The notes under the pieces: model-generated
What the model was told of the DNA's origin: nothing
The model's database searches: none
What the model saw: only the letters and a program-made list of their open reading frames with translations
From: Mycoplasma sp. NEAQ87857
GTDB lineage: Bacteria; Bacillota_I; Bacilli_A; Mycoplasmatales; Metamycoplasmataceae
DNA: 64,000 nt
Direction of reading: 5' to 3'
Assembly: GCF_009792315.1 (NCBI RefSeq)
Contig: NZ_CP045542.1
Location: forward strand, 1 to 64,000
Program-made: the position numbers and the translations under genes
In this document: positions 1 through 8,666 of the stretch, in pieces
Position numbering within the stretch: position 1 is the stretch's first letter
How the letters are laid out: each line of letters opens with the position of its first letter

Positions 1-38
1 ATACTTTAATTTATTAAAATATCAAGTAAAATTATAGT

Positions 39-1493
39 ATGAATAAAATGGATTCTTATAACTTAATAACAAATAATCAAAATAATTTAAATAGTTTTAC
101 AGAAGAGTTAAAAGACTTCTTAAAAAACGAAATTTTAGATAATATGATTTATCAATCATTCATCAAAAAAATGCAAATTTTACAAATTGATGATAAAAAT
201 ATTTTAATTTATATCCCAACTCAAAATAGTTCTCTTGCATTCTTCAAAAAGAGCTATTCAAGTCAAATTAAATTAGCTATCAAAAGTATTTTTGGAGCAA
301 ATAAAAAATATGAAATAGTAAATCAAAATAATCAAAACGATACACCAAAAGATGAAGCACCTAAATCATTTAAAAGTGATGAAAAAATTAATATTTTTCA
401 TAACGAAGAGATTAAAGAAAGTAACAAACCTACATTTTCTTTAAGTAATTTAACTTCATTATCTAAATTAAATAGTGATTACACTTTTGACAACTTAATA
501 AAATTAAATTTTAACAGAGAAGCTGTTTCTGTTTGTGAGCAAATTTGTTCTCAAGATTCTGATATTAAACTTATTTTAATTAGTTCTAATTCAGGATTAG
601 GTAAAACACATTTATTATCTTCTTGTATAAATTTCTTTAAAAATAAAGGAAAATCGTATATTTTTATCGATTCTCATAACTTTTCATTAGAAATTGCTCC
701 TTTATTACAAGAAAACAATCAATCAATTTTAACTGAAATAATTAATGCTTTTAGTAGTGTTGATATATTAGGAATTGATGATTTTCAAGTTTTTGGTGAA
801 GGTCAAAAGAAAGCTACTAAAAACTTTATTTCTAAAATTATTGACAATAGATTACAATCTAACAAAACAACCATCTTAACAAGTTCAAAATCGTTTAAAG
901 ATTTATTAGAAATGTTTGATAATAGATTATCAACTAGATTAAGTAGTGGTTTTTATTCTTACATTGAACAACCTTCTAAAGATGAAATGGGTGTTATTTT
1001 AGAATTTTTATTAAACAAGAGCGATATTGAGCCTCAGCTTTTAGATGTTCAGTCTAGAAACTTCATTATTAAAAATCATTCAGGTTCAATAAATTCACTT
1101 TCAGGAGCAATTAACAGAATTAAATTCTATAAAGATCAATTAAACAAAAACAATTCTTATGAAGTTATATTAGAAGCTTTTAAAAACATTGTAAAAGATA
1201 CTAACAATGTAAGTCCTGAAAGCATTATTAAAGAAGTTGCTAAATACTATAACGTTAATATTAAGGAAGTTGTAGGTAAAACAAGAATCTCAGATGTTGT
1301 TCTTGCTAGACATATTTCTATGAACTTAATTCATCAAATGTTAAAACTAACATCTGTTGAAATTGGTAAAATATTTAATAGAGATCATTCTACTGTTTTA
1401 AACGCTTTTAAAAAGTACAAGAATGCTGATGATAAAAAATCATGAGATAAAGTAATGGAGATTATAGAAGAACGTGTTTGTGGAATAAGTTAA
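39..1493 (+). CDS. dnaA: Chromosomal replication initiator protein DnaA
   Basis: DnaA is the AAA+ ATPase that binds DnaA boxes and opens the origin. The 484-residue protein shows a Walker A motif (NSGLGKTHL, about residues 185-193), a Walker B motif (ILGIDDFQVF) and the C-terminal box-binding signature RDHSTVLNAF. Length fits the family. The standard-code stop at 1443-1445 is TGA, read here as Trp; the real end is TAA at 1491-1493. The ATG at 39 has no clear Shine-Dalgarno sequence, and a second in-frame ATG follows three codons later, so the exact start is uncertain. dnaN follows after an intergenic region with DnaA boxes. Confidence 0.97.
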
Positions 1494-1635
1494 TAGTTAT
1501 TCATAAGTTATTAACAATTATATATTTGCTAAAAAGTTTATTTTTATTATATAAATATAGTTAAATTAAACTTTTTGATAAATTATCCACATTATTAACA
1601 CTTATAATATTCATTTAGAAATTTAAGGAGATATT
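1494..1635. other. Part of oriC: DnaA boxes between dnaA and dnaN
   Basis: A very AT-rich spacer. It holds a perfect DnaA box TTATCCACA at 1583-1591, directly followed by a variant TTATTAACA at 1592-1600, and another TTATTAACA at 1508-1516. Position between dnaA and dnaN is typical for a bacterial origin. The region upstream of dnaA, which usually also carries boxes, lies mostly outside the window. Confidence 0.75.
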
Positions 1636-2751
1636 ATGAAATTTAGTATATTAAAAAGAAACATCGAAGATACCGTTGATTTTTTATCTAACTATATTGA
1701 TAACACAGATAGTTTTATTCCTTTTCGTTGTATAAACTTTGAATTAAATACAAGCTATTTAACTCTTACTTCTGCAACATCAACTATGGAGGCAAAAAAA
1801 GTAATCCAAGTTGATGAAGATGTTATTCAACTTGAAAGAACAGGTAGAATGATAATTAATGCAAACATTTTAAAAAATATTATTAAAAAGTTTGATAAAA
1901 GAATTACATTTGATTTTAATGATGGAGTAGTAGATATTTATGAAGGAACAACAAGATTTGAATTAACTACTATTGAAAATGAAAAGTTTCCTATTATTGA
2001 TTTTAGTGATAGCGAAAATAAATTTGAAATCAGTTCTAGAAAATTCGAAAAAGTTGTATCAGATGTTTCAGTTTCTACAAGTTCATTAACAGAAAGACTA
2101 AATGTTGTTCTTTATAAGTGTATTAATTTAAGATGTAATAACGATTCTAAAATTCGTTTTTCAGCAACTGATTCATATAGATTATCTACTGAAACATTAT
2201 CAATACCAAAAAATATAAATATTAATGCAACTATTGATGCAAAAAATCTTAAAAAGATTATTACAAAAGATGCTCCAAATAAAGTTTCAATATTCTTTAA
2301 TAATTCAAAATTTGGTGTTTCTTATGAAAATACAGTGATTCAAACCTCATTATTAAATTTAAATTATTTAGATATTCAACCTATTTTACAAACAGAATAT
2401 AATAAATGCATTACAATAGAAAAAGATGAATTATCAAAATTAATTAACAAAGCTATTTTTATAAATTCAGACAAAGCAAGAAGATTGCAATTTTCATTTA
2501 AAAAAGAAGGTATTAAAGTTGTTTATGAAGTTCCTGAGATTGGTACAGGAGAAGCATTTACAAAGAATTATGAACTTGATGGTAATGAGTTTGACATTGA
2601 TATAGATTATCAATATATAAAAGATGCAGTAAATGTTTTAGAAAACGGAACCATCAAAATTAAAGTTAGTCCAAGAGAAGATAAATTATTATTTACTTCT
2701 AATGCTAACCCAGAAAACATTCAATTAATTACACCACTAAGAAGATATTAA
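1636..2751 (+). CDS. dnaN: DNA polymerase III beta subunit (sliding clamp)
   Basis: The clamp encircles DNA and tethers the replicative polymerase. The 371-residue product has the family length. It begins MKFSILKRNIEDTVDFLSN and ends in a PLRRY-type C-terminus (TPLRRY) typical of DnaN. It contains no in-frame TGA. An AAGGAG ribosome site lies 6 bases before the ATG. It stands next to dnaA, as in most bacteria, and is followed after 8 bases by an S4-domain gene, so the two probably share a transcript. Confidence 0.97.
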   Translation: MKFSILKRNIEDTVDFLSNYIDNTDSFIPFRCINFELNTSYLTLTSATSTMEAKKVIQVDEDVIQLERTGRMIINANILKNIIKKFDKRITFDFNDGVVDIYEGTTRFELTTIENEKFPIIDFSDSENKFEISSRKFEKVVSDVSVSTSSLTERLNVVLYKCINLRCNNDSKIRFSATDSYRLSTETLSIPKNININATIDAKNLKKIITKDAPNKVSIFFNNSKFGVSYENTVIQTSLLNLNYLDIQPILQTEYNKCITIEKDELSKLINKAIFINSDKARRLQFSFKKEGIKVVYEVPEIGTGEAFTKNYELDGNEFDIDIDYQYIKDAVNVLENGTIKIKVSPREDKLLFTSNANPENIQLITPLRRY

Positions 2752-2759
2752 GGAGAGAA

Positions 2760-2987
2760 ATGATAGTAAAGATAAAAGGAGATTCAATTAAAGTTAGTCA
2801 ATTTCTTAAAAAGATTGATGAAGTTCCTACAGGAGGAGCAGCAAAAAGTTTTCTATTATATAATGATGTAAAAATAAATGGAGAGCAAGCTAAAGGAAGA
2901 TCAAGCAAAATTAGACCTGGAGACATTGTTTGAGTTAATAACACATTAATTAAAGTGGAATCACTAGATCAACCAGAAGAAAAATAA
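2760..2987 (+). CDS. S4-domain RNA-binding protein (YaaA/RlbA-like)
   Basis: A small 75-residue protein starting at an ATG with GGAG 4 bases upstream. The pattern of basic and glycine residues (GGAAKSFLLYNDVKING, RPGD) matches the S4 fold of the YaaA-type proteins encoded next to dnaN in Firmicutes. These bind structured RNA and are linked to ribosome biogenesis. One TGA codes for Trp (IVWVN). Too short for most gene finders in the standard code. Its TAA stop lies inside the stem of the downstream terminator. Confidence 0.85.
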
Positions 2988-3012
2988 CATAGCACAAGCT
3001 ATGTTATTTTTT
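2982..3012. terminator. Bidirectional terminator between convergent genes
   Basis: Perfect 9-bp stem (2985-2993 with 2998-3006, loop ACAA), preceded by A residues and followed by T residues, so it can end transcription in both directions. The stop codons of both flanking genes lie inside the stem arms. Confidence 0.85.
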
Positions 3013-3705
3013 ATACATTTCAAGAAACTTATTAATAAATAAATCGTTAGCAAAATTAAATTTAGGTCTTAGATATTTAGAAACAAATAATATTCCGTAA
3101 ATAACTCTTACTTTTTGATCTAAATTTACAAATTCCCGATTAATATTTTGTAAATCACTTAAAGCAAATTCAATTGTTGCTTTAACTAATTTAGAATAAT
3201 AAATATTTTTATTTCAAAAGACAAAAACTAATTTTTCACGAATAAAATCTTCCATATTTAATTCTCTAGTATAATTTTTAGAACTTTTTCTTGTAATGAA
3301 AGCTTTTCTTAAATCGTAAGATAAATATTCTTCAATTACAAAATCTTCTACTTCTTCTTTTGAAATATAAATAGGATCAACTTTGTCAAGAACGATTTTT
3401 GCAAAATAAAAACTAATAATACAAAAAATAATAAATGAGATACCTGAAAATACCACTATAGTTCATCAAAAATACATATCAATATTTAATTTTTTATCAT
3501 AAGGAACAACAAAAACTAAACCAAATAAAACACCAGCAATAACCAAACAACCTAATGATCATAAAAATCTATATAACGATTCTTTTTTATCATATGGTAA
3601 CAAAATATCATCATGAAATATTCGAATATATTTCTTATAAAAATATAATAAACTATAAAAAAGTAATATAGTGATTAAAATAACTGGACCTATTAAATAT
3701 CTCAT
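3004..3705 (-). CDS. Hypothetical membrane protein
   Basis: A 233-residue protein that starts [20 protein letters not shown] behind an AAGGAG site. Hydrophobic segments lie near the N-terminus, around residues 55-70 (LGCLVIAGVLFGLVFVV) and around residues 80-105 (IVVFSGISFIIFCIISFYF), followed by a charged cytoplasmic-looking C-terminal half. Three TGA codons read as Trp. I do not recognise a family. Its start overlaps the end of rnhB by 13 bases, so both are probably co-translated. The stop codon sits within the shared terminator stem. Confidence 0.8.
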
Positions 3706-4307
3706 TTTTTCTCCTTTGACATTTCTTGTATAGGTTTATAAGAAAATCTATACAAATGTTTAATAATTTTATTTTCTTGAAGTGCTAATTTATGTTGTTT
3801 AGTTAAATATCCTTTATGTTTTTCAAAATGATATTTAGGGTATATAAGAGCAAGTTCTTCCATAATTCTATCCCTATAAACCTTAGCTACAATACTAGCA
3901 CAAGCTATATTAAAAGAAACGCTATCACCCTTAACCAAATTAATTTGAGAGATAGGTGTATCAATTTTTTCAAAATCAGTTAGTATTAACTCAGGTTTAA
4001 TATCTAATAAATTAATAGCTTGTTGCATTCCGTATCTTGAACATTGTTTAGGATTTAATTCATCAACAATTGCAGAACTTAATTCAATTATTGAATAACT
4101 AATTGCATTATCTAAAATTCATTGATATAAAAATTCTCTCTTTTTAGGAGATAATTTTTTAGAGTCATTAATTAAATCATTTGTTAAATCTTTAGGCATA
4201 ATTACAGCACAAACAACCATAGGACCACAAACACAACCTCTACCAACTTCATCAACTCCAGCAATATAAGTTATACCTTTTATGTTATCTTTTTCATAAT
4301 TTAACAT
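3693..4307 (-). CDS. rnhB: Ribonuclease HII
   Basis: RNase HII removes ribonucleotides misincorporated in DNA and RNA from RNA/DNA hybrids. The 204-residue protein carries the N-terminal [10 protein letters not shown] motif with the first catalytic acids, then DSKKLS, and a central [12 protein letters not shown] segment typical of the family. The gene reads through two TGA codons as Trp; one is the next-to-last part of the C-terminus (EKKWDI). It overlaps the downstream membrane gene. It is divergent from the gene at 4352. Confidence 0.95.
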
Positions 4308-4351
4308 AAAATTATTATATATTAAAATAACTCAATTTTTAAGGAGTGTTT

Positions 4352-4870
4352 ATGGCTCAACAAGTATTTGTAAAATGTGAAAAATGCAATAGAGAAGATG
4401 CTTTTTTATTTGGTAAAATAGCTGAAACTAATGTGTATGAACATTTTCTTGATGTATATGAAAAAAAGCAAATAAATTTATTTGATAAAAATAAATTTAT
4501 AGAAGTTTTTTCTAAAGAATATGCTGATCAAGCACCAAAAGAAGATCTTGAAAAAGCATTAACTAAAATGTATGATGAAATTAATGAATTTTTTAGTGAA
4601 GAAGAAAAAAAACTTATTCAAAAAAATATTTTAATAGGTCATGATTTATGGATGCATTCAGTGATCAAAATTGATGAAATTGGTAACCCTGATGCTAAAG
4701 TATATAATATACCGGTTTTAAAATTAAAATTTTTAGGTCAAAAAGAAGAATATACAAGACACTATAATAATAACGTTGGATATATTCAATTTGATGATGA
4801 TCATCAATATTTAACTTGTCCTACTTGCGGTATAAAAAGTTCTAAATATATCAAAGAAGAAACTGTATAA
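4352..4870 (+). CDS. Conserved hypothetical protein with two CxxC pairs
   Basis: A 172-residue acidic protein of unknown function. It opens MAQQVFVKCEKCNRED and ends with a CPTCGIKSSKYIKEE segment, so one CxxC pair lies near each end; together they could bind one zinc ion. The middle is rich in Lys and Glu. I chose the ATG at 4352 because AAGGAG (4341-4346) precedes it at proper spacing; the in-frame GTG at 4346 overlaps that site. It stands alone between divergent rnhB and convergent rnhC and ends at a terminator. Confidence 0.75.
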   Translation: MAQQVFVKCEKCNREDAFLFGKIAETNVYEHFLDVYEKKQINLFDKNKFIEVFSKEYADQAPKEDLEKALTKMYDEINEFFSEEEKKLIQKNILIGHDLWMHSVIKIDEIGNPDAKVYNIPVLKLKFLGQKEEYTRHYNNNVGYIQFDDDHQYLTCPTCGIKSSKYIKEETV

Positions 4871-4898
4871 AAAAATCTCTTTTAAAAGAGATTTTTCT
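4870..4898. terminator. Bidirectional terminator
   Basis: Perfect inverted repeat (4872-4883 with 4884-4895, core ATCTCTTTT/AAAAGAGAT) with flanking A and T tracts, between the convergent genes ending at 4870 and 4899. Confidence 0.85.
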
Positions 4899-5579
4899 TT
4901 ATCTTTTGAAGTTTAATTTCAAAACTTTTATTAAATTATTTTCACCATATAAATTACTAAATTCAGTAATTTGATCTTTAACTTTAGTACTGGCACCAAA
5001 TAAAAAATCAAATTTTCATTCTTTATTTTGCTCTTCCATATGTTTTAATAAGAAATATCGAGCAATAATACTAGCACAAGCTACAGATATATCAATATCT
5101 TCAGCTTTATTTAATAATAAAGTGTTTATATCAAAATCTTTTAAATTGCTTCAGTTATTTTGAAATAACAATTTATCATAATATTTTAATATTGAATTAG
5201 TGGTTGAATATTTATCAATTAATATTAAACTAGGTAAATAATTTATTTTGTTTAATAAATTATTAATTGAATGCTGATGAATGAAAAATTTAATTTCATT
5301 AGCGTTATATTTAGAAGTTAATTTGTTATAACCTTCTTGAGTTAGTTTATAAACGCTATAATCAACTTTTTTCATTATAATTGGTGCTATTTTTAGAATT
5401 TGTTTATCGCTTAATTTTTTAGAATCCTTAATATCTAAATCATTTAAAAGTTGTTTATCTTTGACAATACAACTACAAGCAATAATAGGTGTAAAATAAT
5501 CACCAACACCTGTTTCATCAACCCCTAAAATTAATTCATTATTTAAATTAAATTTATTGATATCATCAAAAAAACGCAT
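4899..5579 (-). CDS. rnhC: Ribonuclease HIII
   Basis: RNase HIII degrades the RNA strand of RNA/DNA hybrids. The 226-residue protein contains GVDETGVGD, the family's variant of the first catalytic motif, then KDSKKLSDKQ, and a downstream SACASIIARY segment that supplies a later acid region. It is shorter than Bacillus RnhC (about 300 residues) because the N-terminal substrate-binding domain is largely missing. I start it at ATG 5577-5579, one base after the stop of the HAD gene; an upstream TTG is possible but unlikely. It probably forms an operon with the HAD gene. Confidence 0.9.
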
Positions 5580-5580
5580 A

Positions 5581-6513
5581 TTATTCGCTTTCAGCAACTT
5601 GAGAAATTTTACTTCTTCTTGCGTTAGATTTTTTGATTTCGTTTTCAGGGTTGTCTAAGAATTTATTAATATAATAACCAACTCCACCATCTTTATTACT
5701 TTTATTAATTAAAATAGTTGCATATTTTTTTACATCTTTGGTTGAGTTACCCATAGCTACAGAAATATTAGCTACTTTAAACATAGGAACATCATTAAAC
5801 CCATCTCCTATAGCAATAGTATTTTCAATAGGGATATCATAATAACGAATAAGCATACTTAAAGCTTTACCTTTGTTTGCTGTGATATTAGTCATATCAA
5901 ACACAGGAGATAACCCTTCTCCTTTAGATCAATATGAAAATTCAGCTAAATCTCCATATCTTGCTTTTAAATATCTTCTTAATCCTTCTACATTAGTAGT
6001 TTTTTTAACATCAAAAATAATACCTGTAGGCATTAAAGGTAATTTATGAAAATCTAAACCAATTCTTAATTTTGAAGTTGTTTTGAATCCGAAAACTTTT
6101 TCTAAATCCTCATCACGATGTTGTAATTGAACTCAATCAGGTCCTTCAATAGCGATATTAGTTAATTCGTTTTTAACTTTTTCATCACCTAAAATATATA
6201 AAGCTTCATTTAAGTTTAAATATTTAATATAAGGGATAAATTCATCATCATATGGATGATGAATGTGTGCTCCATTGTAATTTCCTACTACGGTTTTTAA
6301 ACCTAATGTATCATAAATAAATTTAGTACTTCTTCAAGGTCTTCCTGTAAGAATACATACAATATGACCTTCATTAATAGCTCTTTTGATAGCATTTAAG
6401 GTTAAATCATGAATTTGTCCTGTAGCACTAGATTGTAATGTAGTTCCATCTAAATCTATAGCAAATAAAAATTTGTCTTTATTATTATCTTGTTTAATTA
6501 AAATTTCTTCCAT
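5581..6513 (-). CDS. HAD-superfamily hydrolase, Cof type
   Basis: A 310-residue phosphatase of the Cof/YidA kind. Motif I is FAIDLDGTT near residue 20 (nucleophile Asp), motif II is CILTGRPW, and the C-terminal motif is IAIGDGFNDVPMF with KGKAL before it. Such enzymes dephosphorylate sugar phosphates, flavins or similar small molecules; the substrate cannot be read from sequence. Several TGA codons are Trp. The start ATG follows an AGGAG. The C-terminal 20 residues are basic. rnhC follows immediately. Confidence 0.92.
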
Positions 6514-6701
6514 TTTGTCTCCTTTTTAAAATAAAAGTGTTATATAATTATACACTTTTTTATTAATGTGGTTATATTTCCACCTTTGATAAAAGCAAAT
6601 ATTTTTATAGTTTTATGCTAAATATATAAAAAGGGAATAAAAAGATAGGTCAAATTTTATATAATTAAACAAATATTAATTTAATTTTGAGTGGAGAAAT
6701 A
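6514..6701. promoter_or_regulatory. Divergent promoter region (HAD gene / pyrH)
   Basis: AT-rich divergent spacer. A TATAAT box at 6660-6665 lies about 37 bases before pyrH. A TATAAT-like box for the leftward HAD gene lies inside the near-palindrome around 6537-6556. A second short palindrome, GTGGttatatttCCAC, is at 6570-6585. No known operator was recognised. Confidence 0.45.
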
Positions 6702-7418
6702 ATGAAATATAAAAGAATTTTATTAAAACTTTCGGGAGAAGGTTTTGCTAATAAGGAAAAACATTTAGCTATTGATTATGGTTTAGTTTCAAAAATAGCA
6801 AATCAATTAAAAGAAGTGGTTAAAAGAGGAATTCAAGTATCTATTGTTATTGGTGGGGGAAACTTCTGAAGAGGTGCATCAGCAGAAAAAAATGGAATTC
6901 CAAGAAATAGAGCTGATTATATAGGAATGTTAGCTACTATTATGAATGGATTAGCTTTAAGAAGTGGATTTGAACACGCAGGATTAACTGCAAGAGTTCA
7001 AAGTTCATTAAACATCGATAAAAGAGTAGCGGAATATTACATTAATGAAAAAGCTATTAAATTCCTTGAAGAAGGTGAAGTTGTGATATTTGTTGGTGGA
7101 ACAGGTAGACCTTATTTTACAACAGATACAGCAGCAACATTATATGCTTCAGAAATAGGAGCAGATGTTATTTTAATGGGAAAAAATAATATTGATGGAA
7201 TTTATGATTCAGATCCAAAAGTTAACAAAGATGCAAAAAGATTCGACCACATTACTTATGATGATATTTTAGAAAAGAAATTACAAGTTATGGACTTAAC
7301 TGCCACAAGTATGGCAAGAGACAATAATATAGATTTAATTGTATTTAACTTATTAGAAGAAAATTCTATATTAAGAGCATTAGAAGGAACAATAAAACAT
7401 ACGGAGGTTACTAAATAA
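6702..7418 (+). CDS. pyrH: UMP kinase
   Basis: Phosphorylates UMP to UDP in pyrimidine nucleotide synthesis. The 238-residue protein shows the amino-acid-kinase-family features: RILLKLSGE at the start, the VIGGGNFWRG loop, FVGGTGRPYFTTDTAA for substrate binding, and NNIDGIYDSDP. GGAGAAATA precedes the ATG at 6702. One TGA is Trp within GGGNFWRG. Its TAA overlaps the frr ATG by one base (TAATG), which implies translational coupling. The pyrH-frr order is widespread in bacteria. Confidence 0.97.
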
Positions 7419-7969
7419 TGGAATTAGAATTATATTTATTAGATTTTGAAGAAAAATGTGAAAAAGCAATTAGTCATTATCGTTTTGAATTATCAAAAAT
7501 TTCAACAGGTAGAGCTAACCCGCAAATTGTAAAAGGTGTAAGAGTAATGTATTATGATACACAAACACCATTAGAAGAATTAGCAAACATTAGTGTTCCA
7601 GAACCACAACAATTATTAATCAAACCTTATGATATTACTTCTATCAAAGAAATTGTAAAAGCTTTAGATAAAGCTAATTTAGGTGTTTTACCAATTGATG
7701 AAGGTAATCAAATTAGAATTACATTTCCACCTTTAACAACAGATAGACGTAGAGAAATGGTTAAAAACTTATCTAAATACACAGAAACAGCTAAAGTTGG
7801 AGTTAGAAACGCTCGTCAAGATGCAAATAAAGCAATTAAAAACGATGAAGAATTATCAGAAGATGAACAAAAAAGATATTTAGATGTAGTTCAAAAAAAT
7901 GTAGATAAACAAATTGATAAAATTAACTCAATCGCTAGTGAAAAAGAAAAAGATTTAATGACTATATAA
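7418..7969 (+). CDS. frr: Ribosome recycling factor
   Basis: RRF splits post-termination ribosomes together with EF-G. The 183-residue product has the family length and motifs (LSKISTGRANPQIV, TPLEELANISVPEPQ, NQIRITFPPLTTDRR, RNARQDANK). It starts at ATG 7418, overlapping the pyrH stop, with GGAGGT upstream in pyrH. It has no in-frame TGA and ends at a strong terminator. Confidence 0.97.
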   Translation: MELELYLLDFEEKCEKAISHYRFELSKISTGRANPQIVKGVRVMYYDTQTPLEELANISVPEPQQLLIKPYDITSIKEIVKALDKANLGVLPIDEGNQIRITFPPLTTDRRREMVKNLSKYTETAKVGVRNARQDANKAIKNDEELSEDEQKRYLDVVQKNVDKQIDKINSIASEKEKDLMTI

Positions 7970-7975
7970 TTATTT

Positions 7976-8003
7976 AAAAACACGGAAAATTCCGTGTTTT
8001 TGT
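7976..8003 (+). terminator. Terminator after frr
   Basis: Stem AAAACACGGAA/TTCCGTGTTTT (7977-7987 with 7990-8000), followed by T residues. Confidence 0.85.
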
Positions 8004-8020
8004 CTTATTTAATTCTGTTT

Positions 8021-8160
8021 ATTATAACATAAATTAATTAGCAAAAATTTACTAAAACGCTTGTGTTACTTATGTTTTGGTAAATTTACTTTTAATTAAC
8101 TGCAAAAGAAATTTTAAGTAAAATATATGATTTTTTTATTTTAGGTATAAAGTGGGAAAC
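8021..8160 (+). repeat. Tandem repeat unit A with hairpin
   Basis: A 140-base unit clearly homologous to 8224-8362 (offset about 203 bases). It contains a 14-base inverted repeat (8045-8058 with 8074-8087) with a 15-base loop, then a conserved tract ending TTTTAGGTATAAAGTGGGAAAC. A 13-codon GTG-initiated mini-ORF begins at 8152 (MGNSLKINIKIKK). I do not recognise the element. No larger gene is present here. Confidence 0.6.
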
Positions 8161-8223
8161 TCTTTAAAAATTAATATAAAAATAAAAAAATAAATTAATT
8201 CTATTCGTTAAAAAAGAATTTCT

Positions 8224-8362
8224 ATTATAACATAAATTGCATTGATAAAAATGACTAAAACGCCTGTCTTTCTTATGTTTTAGTAATATAAACAACACCT
8301 AACTACAAAAGAAATTTTAAACAAAATATTTGATTTTTTATTTTAGGTATAAAGTGGGAAAC
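8224..8362 (+). repeat. Tandem repeat unit B with hairpin
   Basis: Second copy of the unit at 8021-8160. The hairpin is kept (8254-8261 with 8277-8284, again a 15-base loop), although the surrounding bases changed. The same TTTTAGGTATAAAGTGGGAAAC tract closes it. A 15-codon GTG mini-ORF starts at 8354 (MGNNPKKLSKFKQKH, basic), ending at 8401. Whether the mini-ORFs are translated is unknown. Confidence 0.6.
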
Positions 8363-8369
8363 AACCCTA

Positions 8370-8460
8370 AAAAACTTTCCAAGTTTAAGCAAAAACATTA
8401 AAAATAATTATTTTTTAAGCATAAAAACGTGTTTTACCTGAAATTACATTGTAATTAATT
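8370..8460 (+). mobile_element. Possible decayed left end of an IS1634-like element
   Basis: Three short sequences occur here in the same order as in the left end of the intact element that starts at 8548: TTTCCAAGTTT (8376-8386), AATTATTTTTT (8406-8416) and AATTACATTGTAATTA (8442-8457). Spacings differ, so this is a degenerate copy or chance similarity. Confidence 0.35.
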
Positions 8461-8514
8461 GAATTAATTTATGAATTTTTAATTGTTGTTAATAATATAA
8501 AAAAAAGATAATTA

Positions 8515-8543
8515 AAAAATACACTTAATTAAGTGTATTTTTG
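8515..8543. terminator. Orphan terminator-like hairpin
   Basis: Perfect palindrome AAATACACTTAA/TTAAGTGTATTT (8517-8540) followed by TTG, just left of the insertion sequence. The gene it once served is not visible. Confidence 0.55.
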
Positions 8544-8547
8544 TTAT

Positions 8548-8569
8548 TCCTGTGTTTCCAAGTTTTGAC
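8548..8569 (+). repeat. Left terminal inverted repeat of the first IS
   Basis: TCCTGTGTTTCCAAGTTTTG at the left tip; the reverse complement of 10391-10412 matches at 20 of 22 positions. Confidence 0.8.
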
Positions 8570-8635
8570 CAATTTTTTAGCACTTTTCCACACTTACTAT
8601 ACTACGTATAGTAAAAAAATTATTTTTTCCACATA

Positions 8636-8659
8636 ATTACATTGTAATTATGGTATAAT
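8636..8659 (+). promoter_or_regulatory. IS transposase promoter with palindromic operator-like site
   Basis: Perfect 13-base palindrome ATTACATTGTAAT (8636-8648) lies directly upstream of a TATAAT box (8654-8659), which is 7 bases before the transposase start. This arrangement suggests repression of transposase transcription, but no regulator is known. Confidence 0.5.
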
Positions 8660-8666
8660 TAGGAGT

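Noticed and set aside
8142-8362. AAAGTGGGAA elements read as MraZ boxes
   Set aside because: MraZ sites come as several closely spaced repeats before mraZ; here there is only one per unit and no mraZ or division gene nearby.
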